Made by a program: the position numbers and the translations under genes. Under the pieces are notes generated by a model. That model saw nothing but the letters and a program-made list of their open reading frames with translations. It ran no database searches and was not told the DNA's origin. From Ascaphus truei (taxonomy: Eukaryota > Chordata > Amphibia > Anura > Ascaphidae), in assembly GCA_036426205.1 (NCBI GenBank), contig CM071570.1:50638984-50702983 (forward strand): a stretch of 64,000 nt of DNA. The letters run 5' to 3'. Numbering within the stretch: the first letter of the stretch is position 1; each line of letters opens with the position of its first letter. Shown here one piece after another: positions 33,376 to 45,114 of the stretch.

Positions 33376-36142
33376 GCTACACGCAAAGGAAACCCGCACA
33401 GCTAGTGTTAGACCACAATGAGGTGCTGACTGGATGGAGACGTGATAATATCATACAAAAGAAAAAGGACCCAGTCTTGCAGCACTCAATCACTCGGAAT
33501 GTAATGTTGTAAATTTAAAATATACTTTATTGATAACCTTGAATAAAAAATAGGGTGTTAAAACGTAATTAAATGATTATAAACAGCTCGTGACTGTATC
33601 CTTGATACCCCACCTATGGTAAGGTGGGTAGATGTAGTAGAGTCCCTAATGAATATTTGGGATCAAACGCTACGGATAGTAGCTACTGTACCTAGAAATA
33701 TAGGAAAAAGGAGCCCTGATACCCACTTGGAAGACACTCTCCTTGCGAGTGTATCCAGGCGTATGATACGCACTAATTGATACACTGAGGATAGGCACAG
33801 TAATATAGTGTGGCATAATGTGCGCTTAGTTAGACCTATGTGATGTCTGTCCCTGATATAGATATGCACTGTATGAGCCAGGTCTATGGTGAGAACCTGT
33901 GTAGCCCACACTGTTGATCATAGGTGCACAGACTCATGGACACACTACGTAGTGAATACAGGATAGTATGGCAATAGCTAGAGCATTGAGTAGTCCTATA
34001 GACACCTAAACTGTAGATAGGTAGGTAGTTGAAACACTGTTAGTAGCAGTTTGATACAGTGGTGCTATGCATATGTTGTTAACCAGGGTAAACCTTAACT
34101 CGTATCAATATAGGTTGTCAAGTTATCTGCTGTGCTGCCCAGTGGACGCTGTATAAGGAGCCAGATGCAGATACTTGTCTATATATGCAAATACCCTTAC
34201 GTGAGCGTGATACTGTCTGTGCACAAAGGGTGAATGATGGCATGGAGGCAACCTCCACGTGTCTGCAGTGGCACAGGAGGGTTAGCACTATCAGTAAATG
34301 TGATGTTGTAGGCTGTAACCCCCTGCGGTGCTGTTCAGCAGATAATGGGTTAATGTATAGTAGGATAGCCAAATTGCTCAGCTCAAAGAGTGAGTGGGGT
34401 GTAAGGATGGTTGAAGCTGGGGTTAGTTTGTGAAACCCATATACGCACCACCCTCCCTCTCGATGATCAGCTGACCTGTATCTATACCAGTGAAGGAACC
34501 GGTCTAACTTGTAAGCACAGTCCCCTACATCAGCGCTGATCTTGGTTATCAGCGCTGATGTGCGCGAGGACTTTGCCTGTCTGAAGGTGAGTAACTCAAT
34601 GGCCCCTCAGGCTGGAGGATCCCGCGATAATGTGGTATAGCGCGATCCATATAACATGCACAGGCAGGGAACTTAGGATATATACACGCTGATAAATATC
34701 AGATGCTGCTGCATTTGAAATAAATGAGCTTCCCGCGTGTGTAAGAGGTAGGTGGCCGACGCGCGCGTTTCACACTAGGGCACGTGCCCTGAAGAATCTT
34801 TTCACTACGTGAAACGCGCGCGTCGGCCACCTACCTCTTACACACGCGGGAAGCTCATTTATTTCAAATGCAGCAGCATTCTGATATTTATCAGCGTCTG
34901 TATATATCCTAAGCTTCCCTGCCTGTGCATGTTATATGAGATCGCGCTATACCACATTATCGCGGGATCCTCCAGCCTGAGGGGCCATTGAGTTACTCAC
35001 CTTCAGACAGGCAAGTCCTCGAGCACATCAGCGCTGATATAACCAAGATCAGCGCTGATGTAGGGGACTGTGCGTTACAAGTTAGACCGGTTCCTTCACT
35101 TGGTTATAGATACAGGTCAGCTGATCATCGAGAGGGAGGGTGGTGCGTATATGGGTTTCACAAACTAACCCCAGCTTCAACCATCCTTACACCCCACTCC
35201 TCTTTGAGCTGAGCAATTTGGCTATCCTACTATACATTAACCCATTATCTGCTGAACAGCACCGCAGGGGGTTACAGCCTACAACATCACATTTACTGAT
35301 TAGTGCTAACCCTCCTGTGCCACTGCAGACACGCTGGAGGTTGCCTCCATGCCATCATTCACCCTTTGTGCACAGCACAGTATCACGCTCACGTAAGGGT
35401 ATTTTACATATATATGCACAGTATCTGCATCTGGCTCCTTATACAGCGTCCACTGGGCAGCAACAGCAGATAACATTGACAACCTATATTGATACGAGTT
35501 AAGGTTTACCCTGGTTAACAACATATGCATAGCACCACTGTATCAACTGCTACTAACAGGTGTTTCAACTACCTACCTCACCTACAGTTTAGGTGTCTAT
35601 AGGACTACTCAATGCTCTAGCTATTGCCATACTATCCTGTATCTCACTACGTAGTGTGTCCATGAGTCTGCACCTATGATCAACAGTGTGGGCTACACAG
35701 GTTCTCACCATAGACCTGGCTCATACAGTGCATATCTATATCAGGGACAGACATCACATAGGTCTAACTAAGCGCACATTATGCCACACTATATTACTGT
35801 GCCTATCCTCAGTGTATCAATTTAGTGCGTATCATACGCCTGGATACACTCGCAAGGAGAGTGTCTTCAAGTGGGCTCTCAGAGGCTCCTTTTTCCTATA
35901 TTTCTAGGTAGCTACTATCCGTAGCGTTTGATCCCCAATATTCATTAGGGACTCTACTACATCTACCCACCTTACCATAGGTGGGGTATCAAGGATACAG
36001 TCACGAGCTGTTTATTATCATTTAATTACGTTTTAACACCCTATTTTTTATTCAAGGTTATCAATAAAGTATATTTTAAATTTACAACATTACATTCCGA
36101 GTGATTGAGTGCTGCAAGACTGGGTCCTTTTTCTTTTGTATG
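33376..36142. mobile_element. nested 2.77-kb palindromic PLE-type insertion
   Basis: Inserted into the outer PLE coding region with a 14-bp duplication ATGTTAAATGATTC at 33362-33375 and 36143-36156; joining the two sides restores the connector reading frame (ESFN-IQAEQ). It consists of two inverted arms of about 1.3 kb (33446-34772 and 34808-36142) around a 36-bp centre, with about 70 bp unique to the left end. The arms contain TTTATTG/CAATAAA near their outer ends, an AGCGCTGATGT palindrome, and the centre has GTTTCAC / GTGAAAC and CCTGAAGA words. No RT or endonuclease frame is present, so it is non-autonomous. Paired frames on both strands are mirror artefacts. Confidence 0.8.
34785..34830 (+). 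ncRNA. decayed hammerhead-like core at the palindrome centre
   Basis: CTGAAGA, extra A, weak helix II, GAAA and CGCGCGCG. Core bases are intact but helix II hardly pairs, so activity is doubtful. Confidence 0.35.
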
Positions 36143-36444
36143 ATGTTAAATGATTCCTCAGTAGAACAAATCCTTCTGAGTCGCAGAAACTGACTTTTGG
36201 GGATACCCTTTAACAGTGGCCTGGGATGTGCGCTATTAGCTCTAAGTAGGGAGTTGCATGCATTTTCTTTCCTGTATATGTCTGTCTGTATGTGGAGATG
36301 AGTATCCACATATAAATGTAAATGTAAATCTAAATAATTGATATGATTGTCATGAACAGTATGTATAAATTTAAGATTGTAGTCGTTGGAGTTAAGGTAA
36401 TCCAAGAATAGAGAAAGTGAATGTGGATCCCCACACATTTTCAT
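36143..36444 (-). pseudogene. outer PLE: RT C-terminal part
   Basis: Minus strand: HSLSLFLDYLNSNDYNLKFI, NHINYLDLHLHLYV, TDIYRKENACNSLLRANSAH and LLKGIPKSQFLRLRRIC, then STEESFN at the insertion point. This is the region after the catalytic YIDD of PLE reverse transcriptases (compare 58957-59350). The RT palm is absent; the frame begins directly after the inverted terminal repeat, so the element was 5'-truncated. Confidence 0.75.
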
Positions 36445-37233
36445 TCAGTTGTTTTTGTTTTCTGGTTTTTTTTTTGTTCTTTTTTATTATTATGTTAATT
36501 GCTTTATGATACATTTTTTGGTATTATTTTTACATTATGTATTTCATATTTTCATTATTGTTTTCTCATATTATTATATGATAATTCATTGATTTATATT
36601 GGTACTTATTTTTTTCTAGTTTATTCCCTCTCAATGTATTCCATGTGCATCTCTCTAACATCTTTTCCGAGATATCTTTCAGACATATTGTTATTGTACC
36701 ATCTTCATCCACAACTCTATATTGTGTGGACTTTTATGATAAGTCTACTAAAATATTGTTATAAACATATGCCTTATTACTTTGCCTTCCTCTACCTCTC
36801 CATTCCATTCTATTAGACTGCCTATAAGACTGCCTTTTTTAATGTTGTTTTATTTCTTTCGAAATATGTTATTTGCTGTTTTTATGAACTATCACGCAAT
36901 AGTACTGCTTACTGTGTGTTCCCTTTGACACACAGTGTATACGCATCTGATTGGGACTGCCCCCTGACTCGAGGATAGTATTAGGATGTCATTCATCTCA
37001 TTGGCTCTTCTTTGAGCCAATCAGATTGAGTACGGCGATTTCGCGCTTTTTTCACTGACGTCATTGATAAGCTGGAGAAGGGGGACTCCTATATCAGTCG
37101 CGGCAGATGCAGTGTAAAACATCCTCTTTGACAAAGGGCGACGGCCCGAAACACATTAGAGTTCTTTTACATATCCAATACCATGATGTCAATCACGGAT
37201 TAAAGGATTTTTTAGGTTTATCTGGTGTTTAGC
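36437..37233 (+). repeat. outer PLE inverted terminal repeat (right arm)
   Basis: Inverted copy of 31698-32507, containing the second hammerhead-like core (37124-37161) and CACTGACGTCATTG (37053 on). It diverges from the left arm by scattered substitutions and small indels. Confidence 0.75.
37124..37161 (+). ncRNA. hammerhead-like core, U3/A8 variant
   Basis: CTCT, TTGACAA, extra A, GGGC-GACG-GCCC, GAAA, CACATT, AGAG. The stem III G is replaced by A (CACAT for CGCGT). Confidence 0.5.
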
Positions 37234-37439
37234 CCCCTTTTTTCCTTTGCTGTGCTCCGGTGCTTCCCCCGTGGAACTTCTCCTGTGTATACTAATAGGA
37301 CTGATGATGGATTTTATATAGAATATGTTGAGCAATTAGCAGATTAACCCTTATAAATAAGCCTAGTTTCCACTGACAGTCGAGTTAAATCAGCCTCTCA
37401 GCCAGATGCGTATGCAGCTCTCAAATGGAGGTATTCCAA

Positions 37440-37870
37440 TCCTCACTAGATAGAAGCAATGTATAGTAATTGAAAGAAAAGAGAGCACAAAACGCTTGTA
37501 GCATAATACTGTTTAATAGTAATAAACATTAAAAACACAGGTACTGTAAGTGTTACACTCCCTCATTTGTGATGGATGAACAAGAATTCACGCTTTTAAG
37601 GAAAATGTGGTGCACTTTAGCATGTGTCCTTGGAACTCTTCACCACTCTCCCAGACCTCATCTACTCCCACCTGCTGTTACCTCGGTATTCCATGTAGGA
37701 GTCACGCTGGATTTCAAATTGGCATGTTGATTTACTGGATAGTTTCTTTACTTGCATACTGTAGGTCAATCCCCTGTGTGTATCATGTTTTGGCAGTGTT
37801 ACTTCATCAGAGAGAATGATATGAACAGCGCGATCTGAGTCTTTTATAGTCCCAACAATTGGCCTAATAG
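37440..37870 (-). repeat. further PLE terminal repeat fragment
   Basis: Minus strand: hammerhead-like remnant (37768-37810) followed after about 230 bp by an AATAAA-type run near 37510-37525 (plus TTTAATAGTAATAAACATT). The arrangement is as in other pLTRs. No coding part adjoins it. Confidence 0.4.
37768..37810 (-). ncRNA. decayed hammerhead-like core
   Basis: Minus strand CTGATGA, extra A, GTAACACTGCC region, AAAAC in place of GAAAC, ATGATA. Loss of G12 should abolish cleavage. Confidence 0.3.
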
Positions 37871-37879
37871 TTCAATTGA

Positions 37880-38837
37880 CCTGAGCATATATTACTAATA
37901 ATTGAATATCTATTTGGTACAGAAAAGTACCTGCTGCTAAACCAAAATGGATATGTAATCAATAATACTCAAGGTGCACTTAGGGAAAAAACAAACATTT
38001 GTATACATAAAGTAGATAAGGAAATCAACCAAAAAGAATCCCTATTAGTGTGCACTCATGAGGTAAAAGTGAGATGGAAAAGTTTTAATCCAGGAGTATA
38101 ATTATACCCTCATAAGGCAATCCGATGGATAGAGAAACAACAGAATCAAATTATCTTTATTTAAACATCAAAATATGTATAATAAATGTGAGAGGTATGT
38201 ACAGTATACAGTGAAACATAAAAATATGTGGTGAGGAGGCTCAATGAATAAGGGAGTGGATAGTGTGTATCATAGCGTTCCCCTGTAACTAAGATGAGAA
38301 TAGCCCTAGGGGGGTTAATAAATGCTGAAACCATGCATAGTGGCTAAGGTACAAAACCAAAAATTAATGGAGCTGACTGATATTAGCAGTAATGTTATCT
38401 GCAATATAAACAGCCAATTCTAAGGTCCTGTGTCTTTGCAGAGGCAGAAGAATACATTGTTGCTCGCAGTATAATATAATGTAACACTACAAAATAGTTA
38501 ATCCCAGAATTTGGGGAGTGTATCCAAATGGAGCTACATTGTTCCTCTGTTGCCAAGTATATCCTAGCATCAGTGTAAAATGTACAAGGAAGTAGATGGT
38601 GTGTACTGTATTATAGGACTCCCCTCCTGCAAAATGTAGGACCATCCCTGTGAGGGGTTAATACTGTTTGAGCCAAAACCTTAGTTGCGATATGTGGCTC
38701 AAAGAATATTAACCCCTCACAGGGGTGATCTTATTAAAATGTAAACTGCAAAATAATACATTTAATGTTTTGTATCAAGAATCCGGTCAATAAGACATAA
38801 CATTAATGTACATTTTCAATAAGAAAACAAAAACTAT
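37880..38837. other. repeat-like DNA, no gene
   Basis: Contains two diverged copies of a unit with GGGGTTAATA and GTGTGTA (38270-38330 and 38600-38660), and a small palindrome TTAACCCCTCACAGGG (38711) versus CCTGTGAGGGGTTAA (38647). No coding signal. Confidence 0.4.
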
Positions 38838-39729
38838 TTGGTTGAAACTTCTGCCTTTTATAAGTTAGGATGGCAGAAAGGTAAACTCAAAATTTTATCA
38901 GAATCAGTCAAGACATTTGGCATGTGGAGAGAGAAAACACAAACACAAACACAAACACAACCAAAGAGTTTTCAAAGTCTAGTTTCAAAGATTATATTAA
39001 GTATTACATGTAAACATGTATCTATAGTACTGTATGTTACTAATGGCTATTCTAGTACACTATAATTCTTATCTGGTTATGAAGTCTCCATATGGGGACA
39101 TAGTATACGGCTCGGCACCCCAAACCAACCTTAGCAAACTTGATACCCTCTACAATTCAATATGCCGTTTTGTTGTCCAATGCAACTACAACACACATCA
39201 CTGTGAAATGCTCAAAGAACTAGATTGTCATCACTTGAGTCTAGGCGCAAAGTTAATCTTTCCTGTTTTGCCTTCAAATACTTTCTGGGCAAGCTACCCG
39301 TCTATCTGAACAAGCTCCTCACCCCTACAACATGCAGCACTTATCATCTGAGATCTAAAAAGACTGTTCATGGTCCCAAGATTCAGCAAAGTATCTGGCT
39401 ACTCCTCCTTCCCTTACCGTTCACACCAAAACTGGAACAATCTACCGGACACTCTCACAGCCACCACCAGTCTAAATTCTTTCAAAACTAAAGCTCTCAC
39501 ATTTTAATCTGGTCTGTAACTGTTACTGTACATACACCTATAATATATATTATCTCTAACTGTGCATGCAATGTCTTGTATATAATGTATACCCTGTTCA
39601 CTTATGTAACTGTATTTTGTAACCATGTATTATTTGTCACCTTAACTCTATGCCCAGGACATACTTGAAAATGTGAGGTAACTCTCAATGTATTACTTCA
39701 CGGTAAAACATTTTATAAATAAATAAATC
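38838..39729 (+). pseudogene. L2-type LINE RT C-terminal region with 3' tail
   Basis: Frameshifted translation: SPYGDIVYGSAPQTNLSKLD, TLYNSICRFVVQCNYNTHHC, FKYFLGKLPVYLNKLL and FPYRSHQNWNNLPDTLTATT with SLNSFKTKAL, the usual post-RT module of L2-clade LINEs. The 3' end carries CCCAGGACATACTTGAAAA, GAGGTAACTCTCAATG and a short AAATAAATAAAT tail, identical in kind to 25440-25621. Confidence 0.75.
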
Positions 39730-40134
39730 TGGAGGAACCCTTCCAATCCCATTTTTTTCCATGCTATACCAAGATATTACAGAACATCCCAGACAGGGAG
39801 GACATTTTGGCTATAAGTCCTCATGATACAGGTATGAACCTGCAGGAAAGCATCATCCCAGAGCAGTTAGCTATGCCTGCTTTCCAAAGCACAGGGAGGG
39901 CCAAGGCCACAGATGATCAGTGGGAGCGCTGGCAATGCAGTAGGTGACATCCCACTTTTCGTTACACCAACTGAATCTTTGGCAAGTTATCTTGCAAACA
40001 ACTGAGAATTGCTGAATGGATATACCCTAGCTAATCCTCAAACACCATGTGAGTTTTGAGCTATATTCCCACTGGTGCAACTATGACGGCCCCAGGTGTA
40101 AGAAGACAATTCCCAAAAATTTGAGGAGAGCCAT
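39730..40134. other. no gene recognised
   Basis: Unremarkable DNA between an L2 tail and a MITE; nothing seen in it. Confidence 0.35.
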
Positions 40135-40583
40135 TTAAAGCTGCAGTTCAGTCTTTTTTTTAAAAAAATTTTTTAATTCAATGGTTTCATGTGGGTATCT
40201 CTAATTATCTAAAAAAAACTGTATAGCTGCCAGTCAATTCGTTCATGTATTGATCGGCGAAATTTGGCGACATCTTTAGATATGGCAAATGTTTTTCATC
40301 TGCTTCTGTGAGTCAGTGGAAGCTCATGAATATTCATGAGCACTCCTGCACTGACATGTGCTAGAGGGAGGGCAGGGCTGACAAAGGGGTGTGCCAGGGC
40401 TTGTGACAGGACATGAAGGGTCAGTGCCTTAGTAAATGGTTGTTAAAGTAGAATACAAGAAAATTGGTCTTTCAAAGTTGTTTTTTTAAAAACAGGAAAT
40501 GCTAAAAGTATTTTTTCTTACTACAGAACTGATTTATTAAAAAAAAACACACATGCAGGATATTGACTGAACTACAGCTTTAA
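40135..40583. mobile_element. Kolobok-like TTAA MITE
   Basis: Flanked by TTAA at 40135-40138 and 40580-40583. Ends AGCTGCAGTTCAGTC and GACTGAACTACAGCT are inverted repeats (about 14 of 15 match) extended by T-runs and A-runs. About 440 bp, no ORF. TTAA target duplication with AGCTGCAG ends is typical of Kolobok/T2-type amphibian MITEs. A self-complementary GCTCATGAATATTCATGAGC lies inside (40322-40341). Confidence 0.75.
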
Positions 40584-40728
40584 GATGAATTGAAGAAGCA
40601 GTTTAAAATTACTGCTGCACAATTCAAGACTGTGAAAGACACAATCAATGTACTTTTATAGCATTAGAGGACTGTGGGCTGAAATCATCTGCATGAAGAA
40701 GAATTCATGAATTGAATAAATAAAAATG

Positions 40729-40729
<1 letters not shown>

Positions 40730-40769
<40 letters not shown>
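40730..40769. repeat. (AT)n microsatellite
   Basis: About 19 AT units immediately before an LTR-like start. Confidence 0.9.
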
Positions 40770-40773
<4 letters not shown>

Positions 40774-40928
40774 ACCCTGTTTCCCCTACCCCTAAGTGAG
40801 ATTGGGGTGGGTATGCCTTCTCCAGATACTTCTAGGTGTGTTGGTGAACAGAAGGGCTGTGGGCTCCGCGATGGTGTGGGGAGAGGCAGAACAGGTGTGC
40901 AGGTTACCTTATTTCTCTGTGGTGCAGC

Positions 40929-42686
40929 CAGGGCCGCCAACAGCGGGGGAGAAAAGGGTACTGGCATCCCGGGCTCCGTGGGTCAGGCACCAGTTAGATA
41001 AATAAATTAAAAAAAAGTTTAAAAAAATGGCGGCGATTCCCTCGCGGTCCCGGCGCGCATGCGCAGGGCCCGCTCCCCCCCCGCTCCCAAGTGGGATGGA
41101 GGGGGATGTACCAGCTACTCCTGCGGCCTGCTTCCCCCTGCTTCCCCACACTCCCTCGTGGCAAGATAACGTGACAACCCCCACACCGAGCACAACATCG
41201 GGTGCCCCCCACACCATCGAGATACCACCGCAAGGGCCCCCGATAGTGAACCAGCCAGAGGAACCCAAGACAACCCTATTAATGGTCATGGGCCAAGATG
41301 ACGCGGGGAATCGGGGGAAGGAGGGGTAACAATGGAGTACTTTTAGGTGGCAAAGAGTCCACACCAGTCACGTCCCCACCCAGTCACTGTCACCCGTCAC
41401 TGCTCACACCAACACCCGTCACTGTCTCCATCCCACCCGCATGTCGTCACCCACCCACCCTGTCTGCTTCCACCCACCCAGTCACTGTATCCACCCACCA
41501 GTCACTGTCATCCACCCAACCAGTCACGTATCACCCACACACCACCCCAGTCAGCATCCCCACCAGTCACTGTCTCCCTGTCACAAGTCACTGTCTCCCC
41601 ACCCACCAGTCACGTATCCACCCACCCAGTCATGCTCCTACCACCAGTCACTGTCACCAGTCACTGTTCCACCCACCCACCGTCATTCACCCACCCACCC
41701 ACAGTCACATTACCACCAACCGTCATTGACCCACCAACCGTTATTCCACCCTACCACCCACCGTCATTCACCCACCCACCCTCTGTCATCACACCCCAAC
41801 CACCGTCATTCACAACAATGCATTCCAACCCACCAACTGTGGAATGGAATGTTCATGAACCCACTAAACTAATCCCCATTGGCATTCAACCAATAACTAA
41901 CCACTGGGAGGCACATTGCACAATAAACCCTCAACCACTGCATCACCACCCAACCCAATGTCATCACCCACCGGTAATTACACACAACCCACCCACCGTC
42001 ATTCACCCACAACCGCGAAGTCACCCACCCAAAACCACCCACCGTTTCATGCACCCACCAACCACATTCACCCAACGTAAAATCAAACACCACGGTCATG
42101 TCACCCACCCACATCATCACCACCCACCAGAATCACCAACCACTCATGCAACCACGGCATCACCCACCATGGATTCACCCACCCACCCACTGTTAAGTGA
42201 AGTAGTAACCAACCACAACACACGTTCATTCACCCAAACTAACCAATGTCATCAACCAACCACACACCTGTCATTCACCCACCCACCCACTGTCATTCAC
42301 CCACCGTCATTCACCCACCCACCGTCATTCATCCACCCACCATCATTCACCAACCCACCGTCATTCACCCACCATCAATCACCCACCCACCGTCATTCAC
42401 CCACCCACCATCATTCACCCACCCACCGTCATTCACCCACCCACCGTCATTCTACTGTCATTCACCCACCCAGTCATCCACCCAGACAGACACAAATGTC
42501 TTTTGTTGAAAATAAAAAAATAAATAGGTTGCATTGTAATGTTTTTTTCTGTATCACAATAAGAAAACAGTTAAGTAAAAGTTGCGCGCTAAAATATATT
42601 TTTTCGTGGTAGGTGTGCTATGGGTTTGGGGGGGGGGCTGCTCCTTTCATTTGTCCCGGGCCCCATGACTTCTGTTGGCAGCCCTG
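40929..42686. mobile_element. hAT-type non-autonomous element with internal minisatellite
   Basis: Terminal inverted repeats CAGGGCCGCCAACAG and CTGTTGGCAGCCCTG (13 of 15 match) with subterminal CCCGGG. An exact 8-bp target duplication GGTGCAGC stands at 40921-40928 and 42687-42694. CAGGG ends plus 8-bp duplication define the hAT superfamily. Interior is GC-rich (40929-41340), then a minisatellite, then an AT-rich right end. No transposase. Confidence 0.85.
41390..42480. repeat. 18-bp-type minisatellite (CATTCACCCACCCACCGT)
   Basis: Irregular array of CACCCACCC / GTCATTCACCC / CAGTCACTGTC units for about 1.1 kb, best ordered at 42270-42460. The unit is a multiple of three there, which keeps frames open (421 codons, His/Pro/Ser/Thr-rich, 41347-42612). 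I do not consider this a protein gene. Confidence 0.85.
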
Positions 42687-43309
42687 GGTGCAGCGCCTCC
42701 AGTCAACACAGATCCTCTGCAGGGACAGAGGATGGGCCATGCTGACACCTTGATCTTACTTTACACAGCAGGTAGCAGACAGTAATGACAATGATGCTGG
42801 GTACAACTGGCTTTATTGCAGATAGATGATATCAGACAGCAACATAGACGCATTCCTTTTCTCTCCTTGTGACCATTTCTTGGTCAGAGCCCTGACTCAG
42901 GCCTTTTGCCCCTTTCAGGCCTGTTATCCCTCCTTCCCATCCCCTGGTGGGATGGAGGAAGAGACTCCCCACTCCTTCTAGAACTTCTTCATCTCTCTCC
43001 TCTCAGAAATTGAACTCTCTAATTTAGGAGAGTGTCAGGATTTATAACCGGAGATAGGGGGTTGGAACCCTGTCCCATAACAGCACAGGTTGAATACTAA
43101 TTGGCTAGCACTGCTTTTGGATGAACCAATCAGTATCCATCTCTCAAACTGACACTCTCTGGTGGTTGCTAGGCCTTTCCTTGGATACCAGAATTGTATC
43201 AAAGGTTGTAATACACATACACAGCCTACAGAAGGAAATAACAGGACTGACACTGGAAAGGCACAGGAAAAAGAAGTAGCAGCCAGGAGGATAGGATATA
43301 TGTATGTTA

Positions 43310-43347
<38 letters not shown>

Positions 43348-43414
43348 TTCTATATATATGTATATTTCTATATATATGTATATTTCTATATATATGTATA
43401 TTTGTATAAATATG

Positions 43415-43445
<31 letters not shown>

Positions 43446-43700
43446 GTATATATATATATGTGTACACGTGTACACATATATATGTATAAGAGTATGGGGG
43501 CTATATATATATGTATATATATATGCATAAGAGTATGGGGGCTATATATATATGTATATATATATGCATAAGAGTATGGGGGCTATATATGTGTACACAC
43601 ATATACATGTGTTCACACATATACACACATATACACGTGTACACACATACACATGTACACACATATACACACATATACACACATACATATACAGTTTCAA
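43310..43700. repeat. TA/TATG and ACAC microsatellite with a higher-order unit
   Basis: TATATGTATATTTCTATA units, then three copies of a block containing ATAAGAGTATGGGGGC (43485, 43528, 43568), then ACACATATACAC repeats. Confidence 0.9.
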
Positions 43701-44202
43701 AAAAGTTTGTAATTTAATTAATACAGTTTTTTAAGTTTTGAATTCAGTAATTTATTGTAGTCATTGTTTAATCTTATGTTCATCCTTGTTTTGCATGTAC
43801 AGTATGGCAGAATGATGAGCCTCAACAACATGTTCATGAAGGAACAATCCTAGGGATACTGTAAGGTAATGTAATATAATTCATGCATCTATTTCTTGTA
43901 ATGTACTATATGCGTTCCCTTCAATTGTTAGTGCCTGTACTGACATTGCGCAGAAATGCAATGCCACGCATACATGTTTTATGGTGCAATGCTCAAAAAT
44001 TAAAGACATAGATATGCATGCTATACAAGTTCTATAGTACAGGCATGCACAGAAACTGAAGACATGCATATGGGTTCCATACAAGTTCTCTAGTACATGC
44101 ATAAACAGAAATTCAATGACACGCATGTGTTCCATACACGTTTATCAGTAGTACACAATCTACACAGTGTAATTCATGCATTTATTTCTTCTTGATTATT
44201 AA
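43701..44202. other. no gene recognised
   Basis: Contains diverged direct repeats of about 65 bp with CATGCATA...GTTC(C/T)ATACAAGTTCT (43975-44130). No gene. Confidence 0.4.
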
Positions 44203-45076
44203 TAAAACATACTGGACACCTAACAAGCTCCTATTGAACCCCCAAAATAACCACAACATATATATAATCATATGAGTGTCACAGAGGAGTGCTACTGAGC
44301 ATGGCAATATATATTTAAAACCAGAGACAGAACATAAAACACAGACAGAGCTCAGTTTTAGCACATCCAGTGAAACCCATACACGGTACAGTGCCTAAAT
44401 ATATATGTATCTATTAAATAAAATGGTCTTTTAGTTTGACATTTTTGGCCAAAATTGTTGTAAGCCCCCGAGCCAACTGAACGGCAGACCACAATTCAAG
44501 CTCCTATTGTTAGGTGTCCAGTATGTTTTACAATTGTTGTTCAGCTAGTCTTGGCTGTTTGGAGGATGGCAACCTCCTACCTAATTGAAGCTCACCCCCT
44601 CCCACATTTAAATGGTTAAGGGCTCACTCCATAGCATCTTCCACTCAGGGGAACTTGCTTGCTTGCTTGCAGTACGGTTGTGACAACTCTAATACAGAGT
44701 GCTTTTCCTGGTAATGTACAGGTGAATAAAAGCTTCAATCAGACTTAGAACTTTGCAACTAATATTGACAGATTTACTATTAATCATTCTTCCTGTTATT
44801 ACACAGGTTATTAAGAATTTATATTAGCGTTAGGGACCCCTGAATTGTGGTCTGCCGTGCAGTTGGCTCGGGGGCTTACAACAATTTTGTCCAAAAATGT
44901 CAAAATAAAAGACCATTTTATTTAATAGATATTTATACATATATATTTAGGCACTGTACCGTGTATGGGTTTCACTGGATGCGCTAAAACTGAGCTCTGT
45001 CTGTGTTTTATGTTCTGTCTCTGGTTTTAAATATATATTGCCATGCTCAGTAGCACTCCTCTGTGACACTCATATG

Positions 45077-45114
<38 letters not shown>

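Larger units (their letters stand above)
40770..43300 (+). repeat. LTR-like repeat interrupted by a hAT-type element
   Basis: It starts TGTAACCCTGTTTCCCC, like the LTR at 47167 (TGTAGCACTGTTTCCCC). After the hAT insertion it continues CAGCGCCTCCAG (also present at 47335), CTTTATTGCAG and on. The right end was not found before the TA-rich tract, so the boundary is approximate. Confidence 0.4.

Noticed and set aside
33663..35907. Paired, nearly identical small ORFs on opposite strands (for example 33663-33911 and 35686-35907)
   Set aside because: They are mirror images from the two arms of one palindrome and have no known domain.
41390..42480. Possible CRISPR-like regular array
   Set aside because: Units are irregular, there are no unique spacers of constant length, and the context is a vertebrate transposon.
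41347..42612. 421-codon open frame, His/Pro/Ser/Thr-rich
   Set aside because: It is the translation of an 18-bp-type minisatellite; other frames are open as well and no domain is present.
43144..43734. Tyr/Ile-rich frames on both strands
   Set aside because: They come from TATA/TATG microsatellites.
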